From the NCBI RefSeq assembly GCF_964355755.1, contig NC_092678.1:16154922-16218921 (forward strand): 64,000 bases of DNA. The letters run 5' to 3'. The DNA is from Antedon mediterranea (lineage: Eukaryota; Echinodermata; Crinoidea; Comatulida; Antedonidae). Within the stretch, counting starts at the first letter, position 1. Every line of letters begins with the position of its first letter. Of the stretch, positions 53,601-63,736 are shown one piece after another. Position numbers and translations under genes: made by a program. The notes under the pieces are model-generated. The model was not told the DNA's origin, ran no database searches, and saw nothing but the letters and a program-made list of their open reading frames with translations.

Positions 53601-56600
53601 GTATTTCCCAAAATGAGTAAAGGCCAGACATAGACAATTGTAACATTATAATAATATTTAGTTTGTAATAAAATTAATTTTGGAATACATCAAATTGACA
53701 TTGAAGTAATGCATGGACAGACACCAAAAATACACTAAAAGGAAGAGGTATGTCAACTTCAAATTGTAATTTCATGGAAACAAAGAAAAAAACCCCTCCA
53801 ATTTTTTTATATGTTGTAGTTGACACGTAGGGCTACATTTTTCATGATAGTCACCAACAAAACGGGCGTGTTCCACGGGGTCAATTTCAAGGTCAAAATA
53901 TATGTCAAAGTTTTATTCAACTTAAAATTAACATAAAACACACACAATTAGTATATTTAGATTCCTTATGGTCTCCCCTTTACAAAAATACCTTTGCTTT
54001 TAAAATCGAACCTATAGTTCCCGAGATACAGCTCTTTGAAACGTGGCGGACGCGCCCTTTTTTGCGTAAAAACCGAAAATTGAAATTGCGATATCTTGAA
54101 AACCGTTGGTCCGATAAAGTTAAAATTTGAAATTTTGGCTTTAATTGCTATGAATCACCCATATACCAAATTTCATTAAAATTGGAAGAGGTAGGGTTTA
54201 ACTCATTGGGTGATCTGAGATGGAATGACCCTTCTGCCTTGTTTATCCCCTCTGCTATTTCTTTACCTTTTGTATGTTCCATATAAGTGAATCATACAAA
54301 ATGTGCTGTTATTAATTTGAAAGTGCTTTAAATAATATTAATGTACTTTGAAATAAATAAATAAATATTAAATTGGGCCCGCAGTATATTAAATTTAAAA
54401 CGAGTAAGTAAAATCCATAAATTACGATTTAATAAAAATGTAGAATACATGTGGCTCCCTATTATATATATGGAATGATCCAAATAAATTCACCCAAAAC
54501 GTGCCTGTGTTATGTGCGCTGCATGCATGCATCACATGGATGGATCAGATTTCATTCATTTCAATCGTTGTTGATTTTTTGGCTACGGGTTTTAACTCAC
54601 CATAAAAAAAAAACTGGGATGTAGGCCTGTTACAGTAGGCCCAGGTAGATAGTAAATTCGATGACTTCTAACTAGCTAGGCTATAGGCATATTGTAATTG
54701 TATATCAAATATGCAGTATATAGCTACTGCAGCAGCTCTCGCAGTTCAGTAAACTAAGAGTAAATAGGCCTGGGGAAAATACGCCAAGAAAAAGAGTCTG
54801 TGGTACACTCATTGTGAAAATAAGCTAGCTAGCTTTCCCCCATATATTAGATTTGGTTATGTTGTATTATTTTAATAACCTACTCTAGCAGTAGTATATC
54901 AACAACGGTGAAATAGAAATACGATGCATTATGGATATCATCAGAGTTAGGGGGTGCCAACAAAACATTCAACAGCCAGAAATACAAAAAAGAAGCTCCG
55001 ACGTTTTTATTTAGAGAATTTTACTATTTTAGGCATACAGAACTAATTGCTGTAAATTTCCTAGAGTTGTCACTAATAAATACAATTTAACATAACCTAC
55101 ATATAACTTAAAAAATCCAAATGATAAATTGTACGCGAACGCAGTAAAACCCAACCAGTTAAATGTTTGTTAAATAATTATTTTACATCTCCCTGGTAAA
55201 ATGGTACCCTACGCCCTCATTTTTATGCCTCCATCATTGATAAGCCGAGCGGTATTAAATTATTTTTATTATCTAATTCGTAAATTAAAAAAAAAAATCG
55301 TTAATTATGTGAACCTTTGTAACTTTTTTTTGTATATGCGCGGGCGCGATACTATTTAATAAGATAGGCTTTATTCATATCATTGGCGTGGAGTGGTAAA
55401 CAACTATGAGCCTAGTTGATACCGCCTCGTAACCACGTATTGACGTTTTACTATAATATTGAATATGCACTGTTGTGTTACTTTAAAAAAGGATGTAATA
55501 AAACTGTGTACAATATTAGTAGGTAATAGTTTTTTTGTGCCCCCTCTGTACACACGCCTGCCGGCTATTTGTTTATCATTTTAATGAATGTAGTACGAGT
55601 CTAACTCCAAATAAAGATATAGAACACATTTTGAGAATTCAAAGTGTTGATCTTTTTTAAGAATCTGATATTACCATGAATCATCTTTTTACATAATATA
55701 CAGCATAAGCATGTACAATCTAATTTAATTGTCACACAATTGAATTAACAAAGGACAAGGATTTCAAATAAACTGTTACAAATAAACAATTATTAATGAA
55801 ATAGTTGGGGTATTGTTGGGTCCATGGGAAATCAACAATGTTTAGTAGACTTATTTAATTTGTTATTTAAAGTTGAGGGTAGTTATTTTTTAAACATATT
55901 GGAATACCATGAAAATAAAGAAAGATATGTTTTATGATTTCTTAATCACCAAGCAGAAATACCACTGAGATAAATGAAAGCAATTCAATCTGTTCGCTAC
56001 CGGGTATAAATTGAGATTCGATATATTGTATTTACTATCACCACTAATTGTGTTTTTTTTTTCTCGGCGGAAGTGATCGACTTCATATTCAAAATCCGAA
56101 TGTATTCATCGTTAAATAATAATTATTATTATTATACAATGACCCCACTTCTGTTTTGGGTCATGGTTTTCCTCTTCGGCATTATTTTCCGAATTATTGT
56201 TACTCCATCTCCATTGCTACAACACACGTCGCAGAATAATATCGCTTAACATAACGATGTAATTTGACCACCCAAAGCTCGCACGTGGCATGACGACGAA
56301 CCCGATGATTCACCCGATGATGATATGCATGATTGGCCACCAGGGAGCCGAGTCGACCACGAGTTGGAACTGTAGGCAACCGAGCGACGCTCGGTCGTCG
56401 TCGGCGGCTGCACTTACTGACCTCTGTCAAATTTTATAAAGGAAAACTGCAAACAACATCGTCGATTTGTGAAAATGGCCACTTGTTTTTTCTAGGCCTA
56501 CCTAGTAGTATACCTGTTTAGCGTACTTTATTTACTTGCGAAAAACGTTGTTTGAATTTTATCGGTAGCCTAGGCTATCTAATAAATATAGAAATAAATA

Positions 56601-59600
56601 TGATCTTATGTACTAGCTCCTCCTACTAGTACTACTTACTAATAATTAATACTAGACTAGGCCTATCTAATGGCTGGTGCTAGCTAGGCCTAACCCTAGG
56701 CCAGAGCCTACATACGTATTTGTTGTAATGACAATTTAAATGTTTTATTTAGCTCTATTCTACTCATTACTGCTATTATAATTTATAAAATGGCCTAGTT
56801 TGTTCATATATGATTCGTATACGTCCCGTATACAATATTCTTATCATGAATAAACAACGTATACGTTACGTATGCTAAACGTATACGACGCCAACTCTTT
56901 GTGGAGCAACAGAGTGGAAATAATGTAAACAGTGAAATCGTATACGATCCGTATACGTCGTATACGTTTTCAGCGTATACGGATCGTATACGACTTTTTT
57001 GCAAAGGGCTGTTCCGAGTTGACTTAAATTCAAGTTGAATTAACATGTGTACAGTACAGTAGCACCTGTTTGGTCTTTTCTTGCCTTTTATATTTCGTTT
57101 TGTCTTTTTCTTTGTATTTGGCAGAAATTGAATAAATAAAATAAATAAATGTATTTTATATGTATAATTAAATAAATAATAAAAAGAAAAGAGAAATTTC
57201 TATTTTATGAATTTCGAAACTTTGAAAAACAATAAAGCTACTTTGAGAAAAAAAAATATTTTCACACAGATTTAACTATAAATATATTTTGTCATGAGAA
57301 GAAACCCTTGCATCTGACAGGATGTGAACCCAGAAACCTGGGGTTGGCAGCTAAGCATCTTACTATTGAAACGTGCACAAAACGAGACCTACCTGTCCTG
57401 GAATGTTCTGCCGTACTGAGCTGTATTGATAGCAAGTCTTAATTGGAAGTCTGTGTTGCCGCCAGCATCATTGAAGATTTCTACTTCAGGATTGTTTTCA
57501 AACACATAGCCACGGTCGTCAGCTTGTTGCTCATTTAAACCAAATCTACAGACACAGAAATAAATTATTTGGATAAAAATTATTTAGGCAATTAAGGGAG
57601 CAGTATGGGAAGTGAATGATAAGGAATATCGGCTTATTCATTTAATCAAATCTACCGACAGTCATAAAGTATTCGTCAGAAATGGCCAAAATCCTTTACA
57701 TTTTGCTTTCTGGTTATTTAGGCAAGCAATTGCTCAGAGAAAGAGAGTGTCTGCAGCTCTAAATATGTGCATGTGAGAGGCATGGGTTCGAGACCTGTCT
57801 GTGTCATTTTACTTGCATTCGTAGGCAAGATACATTACTCTCATTGCTTTTTCTTTCAGTTAGGATGTAAAACTATTAGTACCATGTGTATACATTACAC
57901 AAAAAGTGTTTAAACCGATACAGTTGTTCAAGTTTCAACCTTTACAGTTGGTCGGGTTTAAACTGATACGGTTGGTCAGGTTTCAACTGGTACAGTTGGT
58001 CGGGTTTCAACTGGTACGGTTGGTCAGGTTTAAACTGGTACGGTTGGTCAGGTTTAAACTGGTACGGTTGGTCAAGTTTAAACTGGTACGTTTGATCAGC
58101 TTTCTATCAGTACGGTTGGTCAGGTTTAAACTGGTACGGTTGGTCAGGTTTAAACTGGTACGGTTGATCAGCTTTCAATCAGTACGGTTGGTCAGGTTTA
58201 AACTGGTACAGTTGGTCAGGTTTAAACTGGTACGGTTGGTCATGTTTCAACCGGTATGGTTGGTCAGGTTTCAACTGGTAGGGTTGGTCAGCTTTCAATA
58301 AGTACGGTTTGTCAGGTTTCAACCTGACCACTTTTTGACTGGCCATCCACATTGATTAATTAGATTCATTGGTTTTATTTGAAATAATATTATGTTTACC
58401 TTTCTCCAATATTAAGCTGGCTTGCTTGATTGTTTCCTGCTGCATTGTATCTTGCATCAGTATCATTCCAGCCTTCATATTCACCAGTTGAAATGTTGTA
58501 CCTAGAACACACAAAAAAAATATAAACAAGGAAACTCTAAAAACAATGCCTTTTGGAAGCACAGCTGGCCCATCTACAAAAGTTACATCTTTGTGTTGAA
58601 AAAAATGAAGTTGGGGAAGAGGGTGGGGAAAATCCACCTCTGATGGTGGATTTGGACACCATCGAAAAAGGACTTAGAGTGAACATAACGTATTAATCAT
58701 CTTACCTAATTCTCATTGCGCATCTTTCGTGCTGTATTTCAGGCACTGTCCAATTAAATGTGTTTGTTTGTCCGTTGATTCCATTTCCTAAGTGGTTGTC
58801 ACGACTCCAGTGGTTTTCTCTACAAATTGGTGCCGCTATGCCGTGTGCAGGGAACCTCTTCCATACTCCACGCTCACCATCCGGATCATCCTCTGGATAC
58901 ACAATGTTCTGTCAAGTAAAGAGCAAATGTTATTCTTTCTTCAAAGATTAGTGCCAGCAACACTCAAAATTATGTTACTGCAGTAAACATGTGATTTTAG
59001 TTTGTTCCAATATAAGGTTATGAATCAGTCACTGCACTATAAACAATGTGAATAATAACTCCCAAAAAATTTGCTTGCATAAAATGGTTAAAGATAAACA
59101 AAAGGTAGTTACTGAAGAAGAATAATTTTAATATGGTACCAAAAGTATTGTGAAGTGACGCGTTCCATCTAGCCTCTAACATTGGGTAAAAATGGAAGCA
59201 GTTGATTCATTTACAATAAAACCACTCTTTTGGAACACACCTACTGTATATTGGGGCCACACTTATATGGGGGATACACCTATTAAAGGAATATTTTCCA
59301 GTGAAACAAACAAGGGGAAATATGTTTTACTACATGACCAGCCCTATTCAGAGCATACCCCCATTATGGGGACACTTTTGGTCCCTTATAGGGATTATAC
59401 TTTTAATAATACAATAGTTAAAATCAGTACTTTGAAAAACATTCCTCAGTCATGTATATATATATATATATGATAAACTTACTTCGCAGTCGACTTGGTT
59501 TGTTGGAATAGCAGCATCATTATTTCTGGTATTTAGATTTGCACGAATAAATGCCTTTGGAACAACACATGCATACCGTGATTTCACGTTAAAACTCTCG

Positions 59601-62600
59601 CTTTGGTAGTACTCACAGCGTGAAGGGTCATTGGTCAAAACAGCAATGTCCTACAGTTAAAAAGAAAAATGGGTTAATTACAAATTAAGAAAAAAATACT
59701 TTTAAAGTGTTAAAAATACACACAAAATATTTTTTTTTTTCGTCATAAAATTTATGAACCACTTTAGAAATCAATGCTTTAGCACTTAAAAGATCATTCA
59801 GTATAAAGACAGAATAAATAAATAAATGGTGATAAATTTATATTATACACACGTAAATTGACCAAGAAAACTAGACCAACAGTGGAAGTAATGGTAAATA
59901 GGCTTATCCATCTAGGCTCATGCTCCCTTTGTGGAAAAAATAACTCCTATAAAAACTACCGGCTTGCCCCTGCTTTTTGCTCTAAATACAAGTTTGTAAT
60001 AATATAAGAAAACAAATTCACAATTCATGGTTAATTGTTTGATAAATGAAAAAAAAATTAGCATAGTTCATGAACTATAGCACTTGTGGCGAGTCTTGTT
60101 CAATGAAAATTTCTACTTTTCGATTTACATCTCACTCTTTGAGTAGAAAGGACTATTGTCGGTTTATCCATAAGCTAGGCACGAAATAGACTGTGAATTA
60201 CCTTCCAAGGATCGGGATGCCAGTACGGATAGTAGTCTCGTTCCTCAGGGCATTCATACCCTCTTCTTGTTCCCTGTGGATTCTGCCTGGTGAATCTAGC
60301 AGTGTCACCTTTTAAATTCTATACAACAACAAAAAAATGATTTTTTGGGTATATTGTAAGCAAATAAAATGAAAGAGAAACACATGTAGTACTTTATCAG
60401 TAGTAGTATAGGGGACAAGCAATAGAGAGGTTTCGCAATCTTACGAATACGATAACGAAAACGGATACGTCACGGACACGTATTTGTTTTCGTAAGCCAT
60501 AAAAAAATCTGTTTCGCATGGTAACAAAATATTGAGGCGCGTCCAAAATATGACTGCGGTAAATTTGAGCGAAGCGCAGGTACGTGTTGCTTGGTGCTTG
60601 GCTGCCAAGGCCTAGCGTAACATTAAAGCGAGTGAGGACTTTAAAAACTGCTATTTATCAAAATTTACTTGGCATTTTAGTCAATTACTTTAGTAAATTA
60701 CTTTCAATAAATCTATAATTATATTATAATCATGAATCATTCCTGATTCAAATGCAAAATGTGCAAAATAGATCAAAAACTATACTCGTTTTGTAGTTAC
60801 GAATATGACTGGTGATATTCGTCAACACGAATACGCTTTACGAATATGAAATAGGGATCAGTCTACACTATCAAATTTTACATGAAAAATGTGATGTGCC
60901 CATATATGGACATGATGATGTCATATCACTACATATTTAGTCACACTTTTATTGTCAAACTAGTTTGGTAGTATTTGGTGATCTTAGCTTTAAAAGTAGA
61001 ACATTGGCAATTTTCATGGGAAATTGCTCCCATAATCTTGGAATTAAAACTTACAATTACAAATGTTTATTTTAATGATTGTTTTACCTGATCAGCTGTG
61101 AACAAGCCTTCATTTCTTTGCCTCAGTTTACAGTCAATATAATAGTCATAGTTTTCTTGCATACCAAACCGTGTATCTCGGTTACAATCATAGTTGTTAC
61201 AGTTGGCGGGGTTGTCAGGAATCGTACTATTGAATAAAACATAAAATACCTAAATTAATTACTGTTATATGATTTGACGATTGTGGGTCACATGGCGTAC
61301 AATAGTATGAAATGTTTAACGATTGTGTGTGTTTTTTTTTATTATTTCATATACGAAAAAAAAAATGTCGCGTACGAAAAAAATAAAAATCTGTTTGAAA
61401 TCAGCAGAATCGTCTGTTGTTCTGCGAACGGAAGAAGCAACACACACACGCAATTTGTCCTTCACAACAACAACAAGATCAGAAAAATGGCAATGGCAAG
61501 AATTTATGACAAGATGTATGTTTTCATATTTGTGTGATGGTACAAATAATTGAATTTGAAATTCTATTTTAACTCAGGCCTGGCCTCGTGAAATAGAATT
61601 TAAGAATCTTTCACCGATCCCTGAGACAGTTATTTAGTTACTTATTTATTGCTACCATTTAACTTATTGTAAATGTATGCTTCTTTTATTTCTTGAACTG
61701 TTCCTATAAATGTTGAATGAACGAATGAAATTATTTTTACCATAAACATTCATTATTTGTATAATCATTTTATAAGAAAAAACAAAGCAAGAAGACGAAT
61801 AGGGTGGCTATTATTCAAATATGCTGATTACTATATCTCACATATTTTTATTTATGTTAATATTAAGACTGCACCCTTTTCTTAGAGATACAGATTTTAA
61901 ATTTTTACTTCCTTTATAAAAAACTTGCCAGTGAATTTAATATAGGAATTGAACTTGAGCAATTGTTCACACAACATCTCTGATTGTGTGTTACCTTGTT
62001 GTGGTTCCATCTCGTATCCAGTCTCCACACATATATTGCAATATGATTTCACAGTGATTATTCTGATCTCCACATGAATGCTGGTTAGTCCTGAAAAACA
62101 AAGTTAAAATTGAGGTGTGTAGAAAATGATCTTTTATTTTTAATTTATTAATAGTTATAAAACATAGTACTGCAGTAAGTGTAGGGCTGAGGAGATTGTA
62201 TACAAATCTACCTTTTTACTACAGTATGTTTATACTGTATCAAACCATTAGGCGTACTGTATTATAGCCCACTATCAAACTAGTTTGACAAAAAAAGAGT
62301 GATGTACCCAAACATGGTAGTTACATGGCCAAATATGGTAGTGGTATGACATCATCATGTCCATATATGGAAGTATCTCATACTGTAAAGTTTGATAGTG
62401 TAGACAGAGCTTTAAGATAAAAACATTATTTATTTGGATAATAATTAATTTAAATCTTATCAGGAAATCTTGGTCAAAATTGTTTTTAATATTAAGCTCA
62501 TTTTTTACTCTAAAGAGAAAGAACAATTTAAAAAATAAATTATAAATCTAATAATAATGTTACTATTATTTAAAAGTAACATTTTACAAAAAAAAACTTA

Positions 62601-62688
62601 CCATTCAATTTGTAAATTAGAACCTGAGTAATAGTATAAGCTGCCTACATTGTAACCCCCTCTATTGTTGTTCTGGGAGTCAAATAAC
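41159..62688 (-). CDS. DD3-3: DD3-3 family membrane protein, 12 exons, 5' end outside the window
   Basis: Exons in transcript order: 62688-62602, 62090-61995, 61226-61088, 60318-60202, 59650-59483, 58908-58706, 58501-58400, 57545-57393, 48275-48105, 47489-47254, 42812-42596, 41663-41159. All junctions keep frame and have GT-AG sites; they give 731 residues after a missing N-terminus. The protein matches DD3-3 as I know it: [70 protein letters not shown]. The C-terminal half looks like a cupredoxin fold ([20 protein letters not shown] ... [18 protein letters not shown]); only the Cys of a type 1 copper site is evident. A membrane helix ([20 protein letters not shown]) near the end leaves a short tail ending DGRV. 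The biochemical function of the family is not established. Introns are full of mobile elements, the longest 9.1 kb. Confidence 0.88.
41735..42595. repeat. Degenerate CTACCATG/TGGTACA minisatellite in the last DD3-3 intron
   Basis: Diverged units of the type ATGGTACAGCTAGTTAACTG plus ACTACCAT fill almost the whole intron. A ~105-bp segment at 42233-42343 recurs at 42463-42567. TGGTA and TACCA are complementary, so the array can form many small hairpins. Confidence 0.8.
42596..42812 (-). CDS. DD3-3: DD3-3 exon 11: second part of the cupredoxin-like region
   Basis: 217 bases between AAATTTCAG and GTAACT. It encodes [19 protein letters not shown] and [19 protein letters not shown], the family's cysteine motif. 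Confidence 0.9.
42813..47253. other. DD3-3 intron 10, with a palindromic MITE and a tRNA-derived SINE
   Basis: A ~90-bp element at 43373-43462 has perfect ends ATACAGCATCACATGTG / CACATGTGATGCTGTAT. A SINE-like stretch at about 45030-45265 has box A-like GTGGCTTGGTGGTTATGATG, box B-like GGGTTTAAGTTCC and an A-rich tail; its 3' part (GAGGGTCCCTAATGATCAGC) also occurs at 44840-44900. The remainder is AT-rich with no exon. Confidence 0.5.
47254..47489 (-). CDS. DD3-3: DD3-3 exon 10
   Basis: 236 bases. It encodes [49 protein letters not shown] and ends AVLGN, with Arg across the junction. HFQ|WTGSN joins from the previous exon. Confidence 0.9.
47858..48018. mobile_element. MITE family 1 copy in DD3-3 intron 9
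   Basis: AGCTCAGTTCCCACTAG and GTTCTTAGAACCAAGCT, more diverged than other copies; flanks TTA and TAA. Contains CAAGCGAGTTG and TGTGATTGGTCAA. Confidence 0.65.
48105..48275 (-). CDS. DD3-3: DD3-3 exon 9: first part of the cupredoxin-like region
   Basis: 171 bases. It encodes [34 protein letters not shown] and [15 protein letters not shown]. The pattern of a Phe-x-Pro strand followed by PGxxVHFQW is typical of cupredoxins. Confidence 0.9.
48549..48775 (+). mobile_element. Hairpin-headed element, family C copy 1
   Basis: ACTTGGCCAA, 8-base loop, TTGGCCAAGT (48549-48576), then a TTTGT-rich stretch and TCATCACTCTAGCGCTCAC. It matches 63781-64000 closely for ~220 bp. The right end was not located. 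Confidence 0.65.
49646..51167. mobile_element. Hairpin-headed element, family B, with repeated TGACGTCATC blocks
   Basis: The left end is a perfect 14-bp hairpin, GGTTATCCGCAACT, loop AGTA, AGTTGCGGATAACC (49646-49677). The right end repeats the arm as GCGGATAACC (51158-51167). The interior has several TGACGTCAT sites (about 50193, 50396, 50573, 50751) and an internal duplication (GTTATGACGTCATCGTATGG against GTTGTGACGTCATCATATGG). A separate hairpin, GAACTCGTCA/TGACGAGTTC, follows at 51169-51191. No transposase seen. Confidence 0.6.
51222..51480. mobile_element. CGTATACG-palindrome element, copy 1
   Basis: Starts CCCTTTGCAAAAAAACCGTA and carries about six exact CGTATACG palindromes plus variants (CGTATATG, CGTATACA). 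A related copy lies inverted at 56813-57008. The octamers are spaced irregularly and often paired. Function unknown; transposase or host-factor binding is a guess. Confidence 0.6.
52390..53620 (+). pseudogene. Transposase C-terminal region, split by a SINE
   Basis: Part 1 (52390 to about 52773) encodes [59 protein letters not shown] and [15 protein letters not shown]. These motifs occur in a widespread invertebrate transposase-like family; the Asp of FTDGCGG and of SACDG may be catalytic (inference). The SINE at 52774-53107 then interrupts. Part 2 (53108-53620) continues [28 protein letters not shown]-like [18 protein letters not shown] and ends SISQNE with a stop. An acceptor-like TTTAG precedes the SINE. 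The N-terminal DNA-binding part is absent. Confidence 0.65.
52774..53107 (-). mobile_element. Leu/Ser-tRNA-headed SINE, copy 2, inside the transposase
   Basis: The minus-strand head 53105-53006 is a type II tRNA-like fold: acceptor GAGCGAG pairs perfectly with CTCGCTC, box A is TGGCCGAGCGGTTAAGGC and box B is GGGTTCGAGGCC. The body runs to about 52774 and is shared with 26162-26470, including GATAGGTGGTAATCCCCC. Confidence 0.75.
54236..56812. other. Rest of DD3-3 intron 8, AT-rich with one CpG-rich patch
   Basis: No DD3-3 exon found. At 56250-56430 base composition rises (CGAGCGACGCTCGGTCGTCG hairpin-like, repeated CCCGATGAT) and a minus-strand frame is open (56200-56430), possibly an unrelated 5' exon or CpG island; unsupported otherwise. 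Confidence 0.35.
56813..57008. mobile_element. CGTATACG-palindrome element, copy 2 (inverted)
   Basis: About eight CGTATACG octamers within ~190 bp; ends ACTTTTTTGCAAAGGG, the reverse complement of the start of copy 1. CGTATACGGATCGTATACG near 56970 is a larger palindrome. Confidence 0.6.
57393..57545 (-). CDS. DD3-3: DD3-3 exon 8
   Basis: 153 bases. It encodes [40 protein letters not shown] and QYGRTFQD; the DRG-VFENNP motif is typical of the family. GTAGGT donor. Confidence 0.9.
57903..58330 (+). repeat. 24-bp minisatellite in DD3-3 intron 7
   Basis: About 17 units of GGTTTAAACTGGTACGGTTG plus GTCA. As 24 is divisible by three, a 131-codon Leu/Val/Arg/Phe-rich frame stays open on the plus strand; it is not a gene. 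Confidence 0.92.
58400..58501 (-). CDS. DD3-3: DD3-3 exon 7
   Basis: 102 bases. It encodes [20 protein letters not shown] and [17 protein letters not shown] donor; TTCTAG acceptor. Confidence 0.9.
58706..58908 (-). CDS. DD3-3: DD3-3 exon 6
   Basis: 203 bases. It encodes [37 protein letters not shown] and [18 protein letters not shown], the most recognisable family segment. Confidence 0.92.
58909..59482. other. DD3-3 intron 5
   Basis: No insertion recognised except a short AT run (59456-59472) near the splice site. The plus-strand frame at 59192-59473 is not supported. Confidence 0.5.
59483..59650 (-). CDS. DD3-3: DD3-3 exon 5
   Basis: 168 bases, phase 0 at both ends. It encodes [39 protein letters not shown] and ends NQVDCE. 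Confidence 0.92.
60202..60318 (-). CDS. DD3-3: DD3-3 exon 4
   Basis: 117 bases, phase 0 at both ends. It encodes [20 protein letters not shown] and [19 protein letters not shown]. Confidence 0.92.
60856..60976. mobile_element. MITE family 2 copy, right end degraded
   Basis: GTCTACACTATCAAATTTTA at the left, then GTGATGTGCCCATATATGGA and ACATGATGATGTCATATCAC; the right end TTGTCAAACTAGTTTGGTAG is incomplete. Lies in DD3-3 intron 3. The AT/CG-mixed stretch before it (60420-60850, many CGAATACG-type motifs) is unexplained. Confidence 0.6.
61088..61226 (-). CDS. DD3-3: DD3-3 exon 3
   Basis: 139 bases. It encodes [38 protein letters not shown] and EGLFTADQ, with the paired cysteines of the family. 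Confidence 0.92.
61995..62090 (-). CDS. DD3-3: DD3-3 exon 2 (of those in the window)
   Basis: 96 bases. It encodes [20 protein letters not shown] and [11 protein letters not shown]; completes Trp at its start and Ser at its end. Confidence 0.92.
62267..62411. mobile_element. MITE family 2 copy in DD3-3 intron 1
   Basis: CACTATCAAACTAGTTTGAC at the left and AGTTTGATAGTGTAGACAGAGCT-type end at the right followed by TTA. Interior ATGACATCATCATGTCCATA is the reverse of the usual orientation. Confidence 0.65.
62602..62688 (-). CDS. DD3-3: DD3-3 exon 1 of those in the window
   Basis: 87 bases after CATTCAG. It encodes [20 protein letters not shown] and GSNLQIEW. It needs two bases from an upstream exon; the N-terminal signal peptide and HNPRG-type start of the family are not present in 62689-64000, so they lie beyond the window. 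Confidence 0.9.
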
Positions 62689-63101
62689 CTGAATGAAAAA
62701 TAATGTAATTGGTAAATTTGTATACTCAATTACAGTTTATGGCATTGAGGTCTGGGGTACTTACTTTACAGAAAAAATATCCTCAAAAAAAAACTCTTTA
62801 ATTTTAAACTGAAACTTTATCTACTAGAAAAACATGATTTACTATATTCAAACTTATTTCATTTTAATATCTTTAAAATCAATTATGTTAATAAGTAATG
62901 TATTTTACTTTGAAGGCCTAAACTTGAGTAGCAAAAGCCGATTTATTTTGGTCTTTTTTGTCACATTTATTAATGAAGTTTTATTGTGTATCTTATGTTA
63001 TGATAAATTAAAGTATTTACACATCCGATATTTTCCAGTTTTTAATTCAGATTCTGAAAGTTCAACATTCAAGGTTTTCAGCTTGGTTCTCTAAAAATAT
63101 G

Positions 63102-63542
63102 CAATATTGAATATCGAAACGTGGCAGGCTATAGGCGCTTGATCTTTGACAAGATCGCCTAAAATTTATAATTTAAAACTACGATACTTCGTATTGTATA
63201 TTCAGGAATAGCCGCTCCATAGTCTCTTTGCTTTTCTTCCTTATTATCTTATTCTTATTAACTCAAAATTATTAATACTAACAAACATTACTATTTATAT
63301 GCCTAGTGTGTTTCAATTTCATTTAACATCCACATACAGTACAACTCTTCTTAACAAAATTGTTTTAATCTTCTATCAACTAAAAGTCGTAGTTAGTCAT
63401 GTCTCGGGTCACATTCTATGGTCACCGTACAGATAGGCTACTACATCAGTACTTATGGATGACTAGTTGGTGACAAAAACGCTAGTTGGTGATACCCAGT
63501 ACCGTTTTGATTTTTACAATCTTTCGGGAAACCACCTCACGA
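63102..63542 (+). repeat. ~450-bp dispersed repeat, copy 2
   Basis: Matches 24091-24548 end to end in the same orientation. Both copies end CCACCTCACGA. Confidence 0.8.
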
Positions 63543-63599
63543 CGTATACATGATGGATGTTTACTAATTTATGGAATTTTTAAAGGACTGCAACACAAC

Positions 63600-63735
63600 T
63601 TTAAAGACATATTTATAATATAAACCAAAAAAATGGTCAAAAAATTGGCATGCCTGCCAATTGTATTTTTTGTACTGTAAGTGAATAACTTTATTAAAAC
63701 TACAAAATAAAAGTCTGATTTTATTTATCTTCATT
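63600..63735 (-). repeat. Inverted fragment of the 3600/19425 element
   Basis: AGTGAATAACTTTATTAAAA and TACAAAATAAAAGTCTGATT are the reverse complement of the block near 3640-3690 and 19470-19515. Confidence 0.5.
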
Positions 63736-63736
63736 T

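Larger units (their letters stand above)
51700..54231. mobile_element. DNA transposon with ~515-bp terminal inverted repeats and TTCT duplication (Sola-like)
   Basis: GGGTCATTCCATCTCAG opens the left repeat (51700-52219); the right repeat (53721-54231) is its inverse, with few mismatches. TTCT flanks it at 51696-51699 and 54232-54235, a 4-bp target duplication. Between the repeats is a broken transposase (52390-53620). A 4-bp duplication is typical of the Sola superfamily, but I cannot confirm the class. Only the C-terminal part of a transposase is present, so the copy is non-autonomous. It sits in the 9.1-kb DD3-3 intron. Confidence 0.82.

Noticed and set aside
57906-58301. 131-codon Leu/Val/Arg/Phe repeat protein
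   Set aside because: A 24-bp minisatellite inside a DD3-3 intron, open only because the unit is divisible by three.
61274-61553. Two overlapping plus-strand frames
   Set aside because: AT-rich intron of the DD3-3 gene, antisense to it, without start context or domain.
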